Source of the DNA: Erwinia aphidicola
GTDB lineage: Bacteria; Pseudomonadota; Gammaproteobacteria; Enterobacterales; Enterobacteriaceae
DNA length: 64,000 nucleotides
NCBI RefSeq assembly: GCF_024169515.1
Contig: NZ_JAMKCQ010000001.1
Span: 558,001-622,000, forward strand
Direction: 5' to 3'
Every line of letters begins with the position of its first letter. The first letter of the stretch is position 1. Below, piece after piece: positions 7,732 to 16,059 of the stretch. Position numbers and translations under genes: made by a program. Under the pieces are notes generated by a model. It was given only the letters and a program-made list of their open reading frames with translations, was not told the DNA's origin and ran no database searches.

Positions 7732-9777
7732 TTAGCACCACCCCGGCCACATTTCGCCCGGTGTTCCCGCGCTTTCCTCACTGATTTTGCCGTTCCGGTA
7801 TCGCAGTTTGCCAACCCCGGCATAATCCAGCCCGCTGCCGCGCATCAGGATCGCTATTTCGTCTTCGCTCCCCTCAAAACCCCGACTTTTTAACTCCAGC
7901 TCTAACCGTCTGCGCTCCGCGCCCGTACAGTTATTGACAGAACTCCAAGGGGCCGCGTTGCGGCCTGGAACAGCATCCTCCGCTGGCGCTTCGGACAACT
8001 TCGCAACCTTTTCCCACTTAACCAGGCGAGTGGGAACCTCGGAGCCAGCAACCTGCGGGCTATAGATCCCCTGCACGCGCTGGACGTCTTCGCCATATTC
8101 GTTGCCGCACTCCGTAATTTCATAAGCCAGGCGAATAACCAGATCGTCACGCGCAACCAGCGGGCCGCCCTGCGCCTGGGTGTATGCTGCCCAGTCCACG
8201 GCAACGTCTGCGGAAGCCAGCACAGCATCCATCCGGGGATCGTCCAGCGTCTGCCCGCGCATCCTGCGCAGCTCACGCCACACGGTGACGGGTGCGCCAC
8301 CAATCTGCTGAAACTGACGGATGCGCCAGCGCGAAGACCACGCGGAGACCGCCTTGGCCATTTCTCTGGCGTTGCCGTCCGTCTCGCCGTCTTTCTCATC
8401 ATCAAGCGCGTAACCGTCGATGTTTTTTGATATGTATTTGGCGATATAGCCCGTGGCGCTGCCTTTAGCCGGATCGATATCTTCAGCATGGAAACGGGCT
8501 TTCATAGCCTGCGGCGTGTTCAGCTCGTCGGCATCTTCCTCACGGGCATATTTCGCCATGATTTCAGTGGCGCGGGCTTTGTGTTCCGGCAGCATGAAAA
8601 ACAGCATGTGCCAGTGCGGTGTCCCGTCATGGTGAGGTTCAACCACACGGAAGCCAAACAGGTGGATCTCTTCACGCGAGAGCGCTGCGCGGATTTTTGA
8701 CCACACTTTGCAAAGATACTTTTGCGTCTCACGCGGGCTGCTGCCGTTCCACTGGGACACGAAACCGCCCCTACGATGTACGGAGTGATAGCGGGATGGC
8801 GCGGTGATGGTGTAGAACACACCCGCACACCCCATATCGTTGGCGATATCTTCAAAACCTCGCATACGTGCCATAAGTTCACATCTCCTGATTGCCGGGT
8901 TAGCGTTGCTGCGGTCAACGGTGGCCGCCATCGATATGCGGTCACCGTCGCCATTAATGAGATCAAACCGTTTAAAAAACTCGCGGTTTCGCTTCTTTTG
9001 CTCCACCCACTCGCCCAGCGTGCTGCGCGAAACATAGGCCGTAGCAGATCGCTGTACCTGCCCCACTGCGATGGCCATGTGTTCCCGTTGCAGGTCGCGG
9101 CGGCGCTTCAGACGTATACGCCACCACTCCGGGGCCATCATGCGCAGCAAACCGCTTTCAGCATGGCGACGCTTTATGCGCCCGGTCTTCTTAACAGACT
9201 CCCAGTAAGGCGGCGTGGTGCCACACCTGATCGCCTCCTGCGCCAGATACACATAAGCATTAGCTGTGCGCTGTGCGGCTTCTTTTTTATCGGGGGCTTG
9301 TTCTGGCGCGGTTTCTTCCGTCCAGACGTTAAACGCTTCGCCCAGATAGTTGGCCACGTCATAGGAGAGATCACGGATTTGCTGGCGGTCATAGGTCGGC
9401 AGGCTGTCCAGCTGGTCTTTAAAGGGGGATGGCATCCCGTGGGTATAGTCTTTCTGCCACTGCTGCGTGACCTTCTTCAGCCGTGGTAATACGTTCTTTC
9501 CGATGGTGTTGCGTAAAAACGTATTAGCGCGGCGGCGCCCGCTCTTGCCTGACTTCAGCAGCGTTTCGTAACGGTGGCCAAAATACCCGGCGAGGAAGTC
9601 GGGCATATCATGCAGGAACTGACTGCGCCAGCTGTGATCGACTGCATCAGCGTGCCACAGCTTCAGCTCAATAATGGAGATATCACGCGGCGCACCAGGC
9701 GCGAAGACATCACGCCGAAACTTATTAACGGCGTGATAGTGCTCCGGGGCAAAATTTATTTCGTGGGTGCCACTCAT
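7732..9777 (-). CDS. A: Replication initiator endonuclease (P2 gpA-like, HUH family)
   Basis: A 681-residue rolling-circle initiator that nicks its own origin. The HUH metal site is visible as GTPHWHMLFFML at about residues 388-396, and the two catalytic tyrosines as GYIAKYISKN at about 446-455 (Y-x3-Y), as in P2 A. The P2 protein is 761 residues; the shortage is mostly C-terminal. The ATG at 9777 overlaps the dam stop (ATGA), so the two genes are translationally coupled. In P2 the origin lies inside A, so the origin is probably here too. Confidence 0.93.
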   Translation of the reverse strand: MSGTHEINFAPEHYHAVNKFRRDVFAPGAPRDISIIELKLWHADAVDHSWRSQFLHDMPDFLAGYFGHRYETLLKSGKSGRRRANTFLRNTIGKNVLPRLKKVTQQWQKDYTHGMPSPFKDQLDSLPTYDRQQIRDLSYDVANYLGEAFNVWTEETAPEQAPDKKEAAQRTANAYVYLAQEAIRCGTTPPYWESVKKTGRIKRRHAESGLLRMMAPEWWRIRLKRRRDLQREHMAIAVGQVQRSATAYVSRSTLGEWVEQKKRNREFFKRFDLINGDGDRISMAATVDRSNANPAIRRCELMARMRGFEDIANDMGCAGVFYTITAPSRYHSVHRRGGFVSQWNGSSPRETQKYLCKVWSKIRAALSREEIHLFGFRVVEPHHDGTPHWHMLFFMLPEHKARATEIMAKYAREEDADELNTPQAMKARFHAEDIDPAKGSATGYIAKYISKNIDGYALDDEKDGETDGNAREMAKAVSAWSSRWRIRQFQQIGGAPVTVWRELRRMRGQTLDDPRMDAVLASADVAVDWAAYTQAQGGPLVARDDLVIRLAYEITECGNEYGEDVQRVQGIYSPQVAGSEVPTRLVKWEKVAKLSEAPAEDAVPGRNAAPWSSVNNCTGAERRRLELELKSRGFEGSEDEIAILMRGSGLDYAGVGKLRYRNGKISEESAGTPGEMWPGWC

Positions 9778-10634
9778 GGACGGCACTGTATTCCACTGCG
9801 TTTAGATGGGCGGGGGTCATTCGGGTAACGTGTAGCGATGATTTCAGGCGCGGCCACGCGAGTGCCGGCCGATGCGCCAACGGAGCGCGCAACGTTAATT
9901 TTATGCAGATCAAAACGCCCGAAACCGTACTGGCCAGTGGTCAGCAGGCTGTCACTGTTGGAAGCGACAACGGGATAGCCCTGCATGGCCAGCGCGTAAA
10001 GCCTGTTCGCAAGCGCCTGCTGCTGGTCAGTTCCGAAACCGCCAGTGTGATAGCCCGTAAAGCTCTCTTTGCCTTCCAGCGGGTTATAAGGTGGATCGCA
10101 ATAAATCACATCACCACCGCGCACCATCTCCAACGTTTCACTGAAATCAGCGCAGACGAATGTTGCCCGCTTAGCCTTCTCAGCAAACGCTCGGATTTCA
10201 GCTGCCGGGAAATACGGATCCTTGTATTTGCCGTATGGGACGTTGAACTGGCCCGCCTGGTTATAACGCACCATGCCATTGAAGCAATGGCGGTTCAGAT
10301 ACAGAAAAATAGCCGCCTTTTCATAAGGCTTATTACATCCGTAATTGAACGAGTGACGCCAAATATAAAAATCTTCAGCGTCATTAGCACAAGCAAACAA
10401 CCCGCCCGCCAGATCAATCACGGCGTCCAGATTGCAGATCAGCTGCCGATAAAAATTGATTAAGTCCGGGTTAATGTCTGCAATCAGATACTCGTCATAG
10501 TCAGTATTCATCATGACAGCGCAGGAGCCTGCGAACGGCTCAACCAGGCGTTTACCCTTCGGCAGATGCTTTTTCAGTTCTTCCATCGCCCGGCCTTTAC
10601 TGCCCGGCCATTTCAGTGGTGTGCGTTGTGCCAT
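9774..10634 (-). CDS. dam: DNA adenine methyltransferase (Dam family)
   Basis: A 286-residue N6-adenine methylase of the D12 class. Motif I appears as PLKWPGSKGR at the N terminus, the FAGSCAVM segment follows, and the catalytic motif IV is CDPPYNPLEG near residue 180. Such enzymes modify GATC and may protect phage DNA or shape host control. An AGGGAAG ribosome site precedes the ATG. It lies between the small early genes and A, a common site for dam in P2-like phages. Confidence 0.92.
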   Translation of the reverse strand: MAQRTPLKWPGSKGRAMEELKKHLPKGKRLVEPFAGSCAVMMNTDYDEYLIADINPDLINFYRQLICNLDAVIDLAGGLFACANDAEDFYIWRHSFNYGCNKPYEKAAIFLYLNRHCFNGMVRYNQAGQFNVPYGKYKDPYFPAAEIRAFAEKAKRATFVCADFSETLEMVRGGDVIYCDPPYNPLEGKESFTGYHTGGFGTDQQQALANRLYALAMQGYPVVASNSDSLLTTGQYGFGRFDLHKINVARSVGASAGTRVAAPEIIATRYPNDPRPSKRSGIQCRP

Positions 10635-10645
10635 CTTCCCTACCC

Positions 10646-10762
10646 TCAGTCGTAATTATTTGATTCGTAGCGCTCAGCTTTCACTGCTTTCAAAACCCCG
10701 CGCAGCCATACGGCAAAGCCTGCTATACAAAGCAGGCTTATTAACGTGATGGTCAGTGCCAT
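10646..10762 (-). CDS. Small single-span membrane protein in early operon
   Basis: A 38-residue frame starting MALTITLISLLCIAGFAVWL, a hydrophobic span of about 18 residues, then a basic amphipathic tail and an acidic end (ESNNYD). It overlaps the end of the upstream gene by ten bases and stops 11 bases before the dam start, which suggests translational coupling. No family recognised. The frame and spacing fit a real gene, but its small size leaves doubt. Confidence 0.5.
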   Translation of the reverse strand: MALTITLISLLCIAGFAVWLRGVLKAVKAERYESNNYD

Positions 10763-10980
10763 TGATTTACCCAGGTGGCGGACTCCTCGCGCATCAGCTC
10801 GACAATCTCCACCGCAGACAACTGATCGATGCTGGCGCGGGTAGCCATGTGATCAAGACGACTGGAAAGCAGAGTGGCCATATCCTTGCGCCCTTCGATG
10901 TGCGCATTAGTGCAGATCTCCTGCACCATGTCGGCAGAAGGAGAGGTGTTTTTTTTGATGTCCTGGCGGGTCATTTTCAT
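10753..10980 (-). CDS. DUF2732-type small phage protein
   Basis: A 75-residue protein with a Lys-rich start and the pattern NAHIEGRKDMATLLSSRLDH, typical of the DUF2732 family encoded between B and A of P2-like phages. No function is established. It is part of the early operon that leads to A. Confidence 0.65.
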   Translation of the reverse strand: MKMTRQDIKKNTSPSADMVQEICTNAHIEGRKDMATLLSSRLDHMATRASIDQLSAVEIVELMREESATWVNQWH

Positions 10981-11053
10981 GGGGTTTTCTCCGATTCAGA
11001 GCGCAGAAATCCCCGGCCGCAATTAAGGGGCCGTGCGATTCCTGCGGGATTTA

Positions 11054-11479
11054 TTAGTGGGTGACGCTAGGGCGTTTCAAGATGGCTTCATCAAATGGTG
11101 ACGCAGCCGAACGATTAACAGCGGGAAGTTGGTGAAGTTCGATAGTCAGATCCCACCACGCAGAAATTGCCGTGGTGATAGTCCCCTGCCCCAGTAATCC
11201 GGCCATGTAGTAGAGAGAGCGAATCGCGCTGATTGCCTCGACCTGCGCAATGCTGGTTTCAGCCTCGCGATAAACCCGGCTCCAAAGCGCAGCGCCAGCA
11301 GCCAGCCACTGGCGCTTATCATCTAAATGTTCCGTGTCATTGAACAGGAACGGGCGCAGCGAAACCTGCGGGCCAACTACCGCGCATTTAGTCAGGAAAA
11401 ATTCAGCGTACTCAGTGCTGACGCCCCATACAGTGAAATCAGCCAGCAACCCGGCCTTTTCAACGGTGATGATTTTCAT
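11054..11479 (-). CDS. Phage early protein, unknown function
   Basis: A 141-residue soluble protein with no motif that I know. It has aromatic-rich segments (FTVWGVSTEYAEFFL; AISAWWDLTIELHQLP) and no membrane span. The ATG overlaps the stop of the upstream gene by four bases (ATGA), so it belongs to the early operon. A 73-base gap to the next gene holds a purine-rich ribosome site and no further gene. Confidence 0.7.
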   Translation of the reverse strand: MKIITVEKAGLLADFTVWGVSTEYAEFFLTKCAVVGPQVSLRPFLFNDTEHLDDKRQWLAAGAALWSRVYREAETSIAQVEAISAIRSLYYMAGLLGQGTITTAISAWWDLTIELHQLPAVNRSAASPFDEAILKRPSVTH

Positions 11480-11898
11480 TGCTGCTCTCCAGCTTGATTT
11501 CTTTCATGTTCGCCAGCGGTCAGCGGCATGATAATGTGCGGTGCTATGACCATTTCCTGTCGCTGGCAGATTGGCGTTGCACTGCAGTCAGGGCGTTCCG
11601 AAGTCCTGCGGGTGAAACTGGTGCGGGACAAACTGCCAAAACCATCGAACATATCGCGAGCCATTTGAATGCCGGTACGCAGCTGGACCATGCCTCGCGA
11701 ATCAATACGGGCGTAAAGCTCGCGCCAGTTGCAGCCGGAAAGGTGATGATTAAAGTTCTGCGAACCGGATAACGAGGCGGCGTGAAGCACCAACCCGCGC
11801 ATTTCCGGCTTAAGCGAGTCCCAAAAATCAGCGGCCTTTGACTGCTTGCTGTTAATTTGCTGGCGGATACGCTCCAGCCATTTCTGATTATCAGCCAC
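11476..11898 (-). CDS. Phage early protein, unknown function
   Basis: A 140-residue basic protein with a helical N-terminal half (ending in GMVQLRTGIQMARDMFDGFG) and a low-complexity C-terminal part with several cysteines. I do not recognise it. Its start overlaps the fil stop by eight bases and its end overlaps the next gene, which ties it to the early operon. Confidence 0.65.
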   Translation of the reverse strand: MADNQKWLERIRQQINSKQSKAADFWDSLKPEMRGLVLHAASLSGSQNFNHHLSGCNWRELYARIDSRGMVQLRTGIQMARDMFDGFGSLSRTSFTRRTSERPDCSATPICQRQEMVIAPHIIMPLTAGEHERNQAGEQQ

Positions 11899-12082
11899 GT
11901 TTGCCCCCTACTAATTCCAATAAACGAGAGAAAGCCGAACGGCGGCGGGCCTGCACTGCGGGTTTAACCCCCGGCGCTGGCTGCCAGCGTTGACCGTTTG
12001 AAAGTTCGATCCAGCCATGGCCGAAACTGGGTAGCTGCTGGCTGGGTGACGGTCGTTTGAGCAGTTTTGCGAAAATAACCAT
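11891..12082 (-). CDS. fil: Filamentation protein Fil-like (186 fil family, DUF2724)
   Basis: A 63-residue basic protein with the order LLKRPSPSQQL, then GHGWIELSNGQRWQPAP, the hallmark block of the Fil family. In coliphage 186 Fil is an early protein that makes host cells filament by stopping division. It follows cII closely (8 bases), as in 186. Confidence 0.75.
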   Translation of the reverse strand: MVIFAKLLKRPSPSQQLPSFGHGWIELSNGQRWQPAPGVKPAVQARRRSAFSRLLELVGGKRG

Positions 12083-12090
12083 GGTTTACC

Positions 12091-12594
12091 TCACATCATT
12101 CCGGGCATGGTGGCGCTGACCAGATCGACAGCTGCAGCCACAATGGGGGTGGATTGAAACCGGGATTCGACAGTGAGCATGATTAGCGACAGATTGCGGA
12201 TCGCATTACTCGCCCGGTCTAAAATGGCGTTTTTACGCGCCTGGGTTAACGGTTCATCAGATACAGCCTGGCCAGCAATCGCGCCCACATCCGCCGTGGC
12301 GTTGAGCGCGTATACAGGTACGCTGCTGTTCATAACCTCATTGACAGGCACGGACGGCAGGCAGTTAAGCTGCGCCAGCACACCATCAATCAGGCGGGCA
12401 TCATCGGTATAAACAACGATGGCCAGCAGGTCTTCCACGGTCAGCTTGTGCGGCTGGTCCGGGTTCAGCTTGTTGCGTAATACCTGCGGGGTCAGTCCAA
12501 CGGCGCGGGCAGTTGCCTCGACGTTATTGGCCAGCGCAAACGCTCGGCAAGCTGCATCAAAATGGGGGTGTTTGGACTCAATGTAATCAAACAT
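12091..12594 (-). CDS. cII: Phage regulatory protein CII (186 type)
   Basis: A 167-residue activator that establishes lysogeny in 186-type phages. The start at 12594 gives MFDYIESKHPHFDAACRAFA, which matches the family start (M-F-D-x-x-x-S-K-H-P-H); GAGGGA lies eight bases before it. An upstream ATG at 12618 would add eight residues and overlaps the Apl/Cox stop. The helix-turn-helix includes ATARAVGLTPQVLRNKLNP at about residues 25-43. The C-terminal half is helical and may mediate tetramer formation. Confidence 0.9.
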   Translation of the reverse strand: MFDYIESKHPHFDAACRAFALANNVEATARAVGLTPQVLRNKLNPDQPHKLTVEDLLAIVVYTDDARLIDGVLAQLNCLPSVPVNEVMNSSVPVYALNATADVGAIAGQAVSDEPLTQARKNAILDRASNAIRNLSLIMLTVESRFQSTPIVAAAVDLVSATMPGMM

Positions 12595-12617
12595 GCGCAT
12601 TCCCTCGGCAGCGGTCA

Positions 12618-12926
12618 TTATTGCTCTGCGGTCCGCTTTGAAGCTCGATAACCATCAGGCACGTTGATTTCGGCTCCAGTCACGTTGATCACAAAATTAG
12701 AATGACCAAGAGCGGCGCGGGTCTTCTCCTGCACATACTCGAAGTATTTGATTTGACTGCGACCACCTACACGCTTGCAGCCCTTACGGATTGATTTAGG
12801 GATATTTTTTACCTTCCCCTGCTCAGTCCATTTGTAAACGGTGTGAATGGACATTTTTTCCAGGAATGCGAATTCTTCGGGGTATACCCATACGCGAGGA
12901 ATGTTGATTGATACCTGTGCGTTCAT
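12618..12926 (-). CDS. Apl/Cox-like excisionase and early repressor
   Basis: A 102-residue protein, first gene of the leftward early operon, divergent from cI. Its WVYPEEFAFLEKMSIHTVYKW segment looks like a MerR-type winged helix, as in P2 Cox and 186 Apl, and a K-G-C-K-R-V-G-G-R-S-Q wing follows. Proteins in this position act as excisionases and also repress the lysogenic promoter. Named by position and fold pattern, not by close identity. Confidence 0.72.
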   Translation of the reverse strand: MNAQVSINIPRVWVYPEEFAFLEKMSIHTVYKWTEQGKVKNIPKSIRKGCKRVGGRSQIKYFEYVQEKTRAALGHSNFVINVTGAEINVPDGYRASKRTAEQ

Positions 12927-13081
12927 AGTGCAAAATCTCCGTTGTTAGTTCGTTTTCGTATAACTTCGTATCGCTTGGCATCTCATTTGCGGTGATTTGC
13001 CTATCTCAATCTCGTATGAGATGAGTTTATACATCTTCATTCGAGATTGGTCAACCCTCTTAAAAGGACTCATTTGAGATT
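12927..13081 (+). promoter_or_regulatory. cI / early-operon divergent control region with candidate CI operators
   Basis: Between the divergent Apl/Cox-like gene and cI lies a perfect inverted repeat ATCTCA-N8-TGAGAT at 13003-13022, a short palindrome CTCA-TT-TGAG at 13069-13078 just before the cI start, and further ATCTCA / CGAGAT half-sites at 12980-12985 and near 13041-13046. Shared half-sites at several spacings are expected for a repressor that binds cooperatively, as 186 CI does. The cI ribosome site AGGA sits 13 bases before the ATG, so an operator overlaps the start of cI. Confidence 0.65.
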
Positions 13082-13645
13082 ATGCTTTTGACAAACGACG
13101 GTTCTGCGGCGATCAGCAGAGTGATGGAGGCTTACGGCTTCAAGTTTAAAAATGACCTCTGTCGCCATGTAGGTATGTCTTCAAGCACACTGGCAACTTG
13201 GGTAAGCAGGAATCATTTTCCTGCAGAACTGGTCATACGCTGCTCAATTGATACAGGGGTGTCATTACAATGGCTTACTACTGGAACGGGGCGTATTCGT
13301 GAGTTGCAGCGCACAGACATCGAATCTCTATCAAGCTGCGTGTTGAGCGATGGGAAACTTTTAGAATCAGGCAGTATCATGTTTGACAAACTTTTCCTTC
13401 CCGCTGGTTTGCGCAAGCCCTTTGTTCTGAGAAGCAGTGGTGATTTTTATTTTCTGGAAAAAGACTTTTCAGATACAACAGACGGCCAGTGGCTGGTTGA
13501 AATTGAAGGGAAAAGCAGCATCCGTGAACTTGCATTTGTCCCCATTAAGAAAGTCAAAGTTTTAGGTGGTGGCGTTCCCTTTGACTGTTCAGTAGACGAA
13601 ATCAGCATTGTTGCGCGAGTTATTAGCGTTCAGAAAAAGGTCTGA
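13082..13645 (+). CDS. cI: Lysogenic repressor CI (186 family)
   Basis: A 187-residue repressor (186 CI is 192). The N-terminal domain has ISRVMEAYGFKFKNDLCRHV followed by MSSSTLATWVSR and a C-S-I-D-T-G-V-S-L-Q-W-L-T-T-G segment, the Phage_CI_repr pattern. The C-terminal domain has DGQWLVEIEGKSSIRELAF and GGGVPFDC, which match the 186 CI oligomerisation domain; there is no LexA-type self-cleavage site in view. Induction of such phages goes through an antirepressor instead. Confidence 0.93.
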   Translation: MLLTNDGSAAISRVMEAYGFKFKNDLCRHVGMSSSTLATWVSRNHFPAELVIRCSIDTGVSLQWLTTGTGRIRELQRTDIESLSSCVLSDGKLLESGSIMFDKLFLPAGLRKPFVLRSSGDFYFLEKDFSDTTDGQWLVEIEGKSSIRELAFVPIKKVKVLGGGVPFDCSVDEISIVARVISVQKKV

Positions 13646-13646
13646 T

Positions 13647-14675
13647 ATGACTGTACGTAAATTGCCATCCGGGAAATGGATTTGTGAATGCTACCCCGGA
13701 GGCAGAGATGGAAAACGGCTGCGCAAGCAATTTGCCACTAAAGGCGAAGCGGTAGCCTATGAAAATCACATCATGGGCGAAACTGAGAGCAAGCCTTGGC
13801 TCGGTGAAAAGCAAGACAGCCGCCATTTGTCCGAAATTATCAATCTGTGGTATTCCCTGTACGGGCAGACTTTATCTTCACCGGAAAAGCTTCTTAACAA
13901 GCTGAAAATGATTTGCCACAACTTAGGCGATCCCCTGGCAGTTGACGTTACGCCGGGCGTGTTTACGTCTTTCAGAGAAAGACGGCTCAAAGGTGAGGCT
14001 GTCGACGTTTACGGCGTTCCAATGGCAGCGATCAAACCGAAGACCGCCAATTTAGATCAGAGCAATTTATCTGCCGTTTTTGGGACTTTGAAGAAATTAG
14101 GGCATTGGAAAGCACCTAATCCAATCGCTGGCATACCATTATTTAAAATTACTCAAAGTGAATTAACATTTTTAAGTCAGCAGGAAATTAAAAAAGTCTT
14201 AGACGCATGCGTTGAATCATTAAACCCTGATTTACTAATGGTTACCCGAATTTGTTTAGCTACAGGAGCAAGGTGGAGTGAGGCAGAAAAACTAAACAGA
14301 TCGCAAGTTACTCAATATCGTGTTACGTTCACCAAAACTAAAGGCAAAAAGAACAGAACCGTTCCCATCAGCAAAGAACTGTACGGAGAAATCCCCAACA
14401 AGCATGGAAGGTTATTTCAGCCATGCAGAAAGGCATTTGAAAGGGCTATAAAACGCGCTGGAATAGACCTACCCGAAGGGCAATGCACGCATGTTTTAAG
14501 ACACACCTTTGCAAGTCATTTTATGATGAATGGTGGTAACATTCTGGTATTAAGAGAAATACTCGGTCATGCCGATATAAAGATGACAATGGTCTATGCC
14601 CATTTCGCCCCCGACCATTTGGATGATGCAGTTACAAAAAACCCCCTATCCAATTTAACTTGGACAAGAAAATGA
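13647..14675 (+). CDS. int: Tyrosine integrase (P2/186 Int family)
   Basis: The start at 13647 follows AAAAAGG by six bases, one base after the cI stop, and gives MTVRKLPSGKWICECYPGGR, the usual start of this family; the longer frame from 13608 lies inside cI. Catalytic residues can be read: Arg in CLATGARWSEAEKL, the beta-hairpin lysine in KTKGKKNRT, H-x-x-R in HVLRHTFASHF, His in ILGHADIKMTM and Tyr in VYAHFAP. It recombines phage DNA into the ssrA 3-prime end; the att copy lies 1.1 kb downstream. Confidence 0.95.
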   Translation: MTVRKLPSGKWICECYPGGRDGKRLRKQFATKGEAVAYENHIMGETESKPWLGEKQDSRHLSEIINLWYSLYGQTLSSPEKLLNKLKMICHNLGDPLAVDVTPGVFTSFRERRLKGEAVDVYGVPMAAIKPKTANLDQSNLSAVFGTLKKLGHWKAPNPIAGIPLFKITQSELTFLSQQEIKKVLDACVESLNPDLLMVTRICLATGARWSEAEKLNRSQVTQYRVTFTKTKGKKNRTVPISKELYGEIPNKHGRLFQPCRKAFERAIKRAGIDLPEGQCTHVLRHTFASHFMMNGGNILVLREILGHADIKMTMVYAHFAPDHLDDAVTKNPLSNLTWTRK

Positions 14676-15697
14676 ATCATACGAGTATTTCCTCATTTTT
14701 TATACTTTCACACTTAGCAATAATTATTTCATTCCTCCTACTAAGTTACAAAGTAGGATGGCTTAAGCTTGATCATAGAAGTCTTTTCCATCAAAAACTT
14801 TTCTGGATGGCTATTTTAATCCCTGCCCTGTCCTTTTTGGCTTATGGCGCTTGGGCTTGGTGGGGACATTCTCCTGACCTATCAGAAAATGGATTTGAAG
14901 TATTTTATAACATTTCTAAAGTACCCTTACTTTTTTTAGCTACTTCAGTACCACTTGCATCTATTGTCAATAACATCCACAGAACCATTCAAACAGAAAA
15001 ACAAATTAATGAATCTGAGAAGAAAAACTTATCTGACTCTTATTATACTCACTTAAAACACACGTTAGATATGTTAGAATCGATTGAATACAGAGAGCTA
15101 GCGCTAGAAGAAAAAACTTCTGGACGAAAGTTCAAATTACAAATCAATAACCCCGTAAGTTTATATAAGAAAATTTTTAACAGATCATCATATTTAAACG
15201 GAGCGGTTTATATTCCTGACGAGCTTTTAACGCGAACGATAGAACAGGCATGGGCTGATATCAATAAAGGTTTAAAGAATTCAAATAGAATACTTGGTAA
15301 ATCCACACAAACAACCAAAACTGACATATTTAGACAATTTATAAATATTTATAGAATTGAAAGATCATTCGAAGTGATATCACAAACCTTGAATATTAAC
15401 AATAATAAAAACTTCTCCAGACCTTATTTCAAGATTGCAGAATTAAGTTACGAAGGTATTTTTTTCGATGATAATAGCCTTATGAAAGGAATTGAAGAGC
15501 TTGATGCAGTTTGCCAAAAAATATTTGACATAATTAACGCTAACGATCCCAGCAAGTACGTAGATAATTATCACTTCCTAAAACAAAATATTTTTGTAGA
15601 CCACTGTGGATTCCCTTCGCGAGAAAATGCCCCTAACTTTTGTACGAAACAAGTAAATTTACACATAGAAAAATGGCGACAAAATGGCGACACATAA
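14672..15697 (+). CDS. Membrane cargo gene (moron), possible superinfection exclusion or abortive infection protein
   Basis: A 341-residue protein between int and the att site. Three hydrophobic spans lie at about residues 7-27, 42-64 and 80-100; the rest is a soluble, charged, helical domain that starts with a coil (NNIHRTIQTEKQINESEKKN). The ATG overlaps the int stop (ATGA). Base composition is much more AT-rich than the phage core, a sign of separate origin. Standalone membrane proteins in such phage hotspots often exclude other phages, and the span-plus-coil layout recalls membrane effectors of some retrons, but no reverse transcriptase is near. Function is inference only. Confidence 0.75.
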   Translation: MNHTSISSFFILSHLAIIISFLLLSYKVGWLKLDHRSLFHQKLFWMAILIPALSFLAYGAWAWWGHSPDLSENGFEVFYNISKVPLLFLATSVPLASIVNNIHRTIQTEKQINESEKKNLSDSYYTHLKHTLDMLESIEYRELALEEKTSGRKFKLQINNPVSLYKKIFNRSSYLNGAVYIPDELLTRTIEQAWADINKGLKNSNRILGKSTQTTKTDIFRQFINIYRIERSFEVISQTLNINNNKNFSRPYFKIAELSYEGIFFDDNSLMKGIEELDAVCQKIFDIINANDPSKYVDNYHFLKQNIFVDHCGFPSRENAPNFCTKQVNLHIEKWRQNGDT

Positions 15698-15798
15698 GCC
15701 AAAAGAGTAGCAATGCAAACTAATAGAAACCAAGAAAAGCCAACTAACCAACTGAAAAATATCGCAATACATTGTTTATGGTATTATAGATAGACTAT

Positions 15799-15841
15799 GT
15801 AGTAATTCTGGACGCGGGTTCAACTCCCGCCAGCTCCACCA
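15799..15841 (+). other. Phage attachment site: copy of ssrA (tmRNA) 3-prime end
   Basis: GGACGCGGGTTCAACTCCCG, followed by CCAGCTCCACCA, is the tRNA-like 3-prime end of tmRNA including the T arm and CCA; the match to enterobacterial ssrA begins at about 15799. No 5-prime part of ssrA is present to the left, where phage cargo lies, so this is the duplicated att copy. The complete ssrA should stand at the other prophage end, beyond position 1. Confidence 0.92.
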
Positions 15842-15885
15842 AATCTTTTCGCGGCGGTTCCAGAGCCGATCGCAGAAGTCCTGAA

Positions 15886-15918
15886 AGCCCACAAGGTTAA
15901 CGCCGAGTGGGCTTTTTT
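15886..15918 (+). terminator. Likely native ssrA terminator
   Basis: AGCCCAC pairs with GTGGGCT across a 14-base loop and is followed by six T. The GAAGTCCT context before the stem and the G-C stem resemble the terminator found after ssrA in enterobacteria. This shows that the flank right of 15841 is the original chromosome. Confidence 0.85.
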
Positions 15919-16059
15919 GTGTTTGAATGTTATAAACTAATCAGCTAGATTGCTTTGAAAAGACATCGATCCAATTTCATAATTTTAAAAAAACAAATAA
16001 ATAAGTTCATTACTTCAATTATAGCCTAGATTTCATCCCTATTTGATAGCAGGGCAGGC

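Larger units (their letters stand above)
1..15841. mobile_element. P2/186-type prophage integrated in ssrA (left end outside window)
   Basis: Gene content and order follow P2-like phages: S, R, L, M, N, O leftward, P and Q rightward, then ogr, A, dam, small early genes, fil, cII, an Apl/Cox-like gene, a divergent 186-type cI and int. The control region (CI, CII, Fil) is closer to coliphage 186 than to P2. The right end is a copy of the ssrA 3-prime end at 15799-15841, followed by an ssrA-type terminator. Tail fibre, sheath, tube, tape-measure and lysis genes would lie left of position 1. All visible structural genes look intact, so the element may be functional, but this cannot be judged from a partial view. 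Confidence 0.93.

Noticed and set aside
14660..15697. Retron effector with its reverse transcriptase
   Set aside because: The membrane protein recalls such effectors, but no reverse transcriptase or msr-msd-like RNA is visible nearby.
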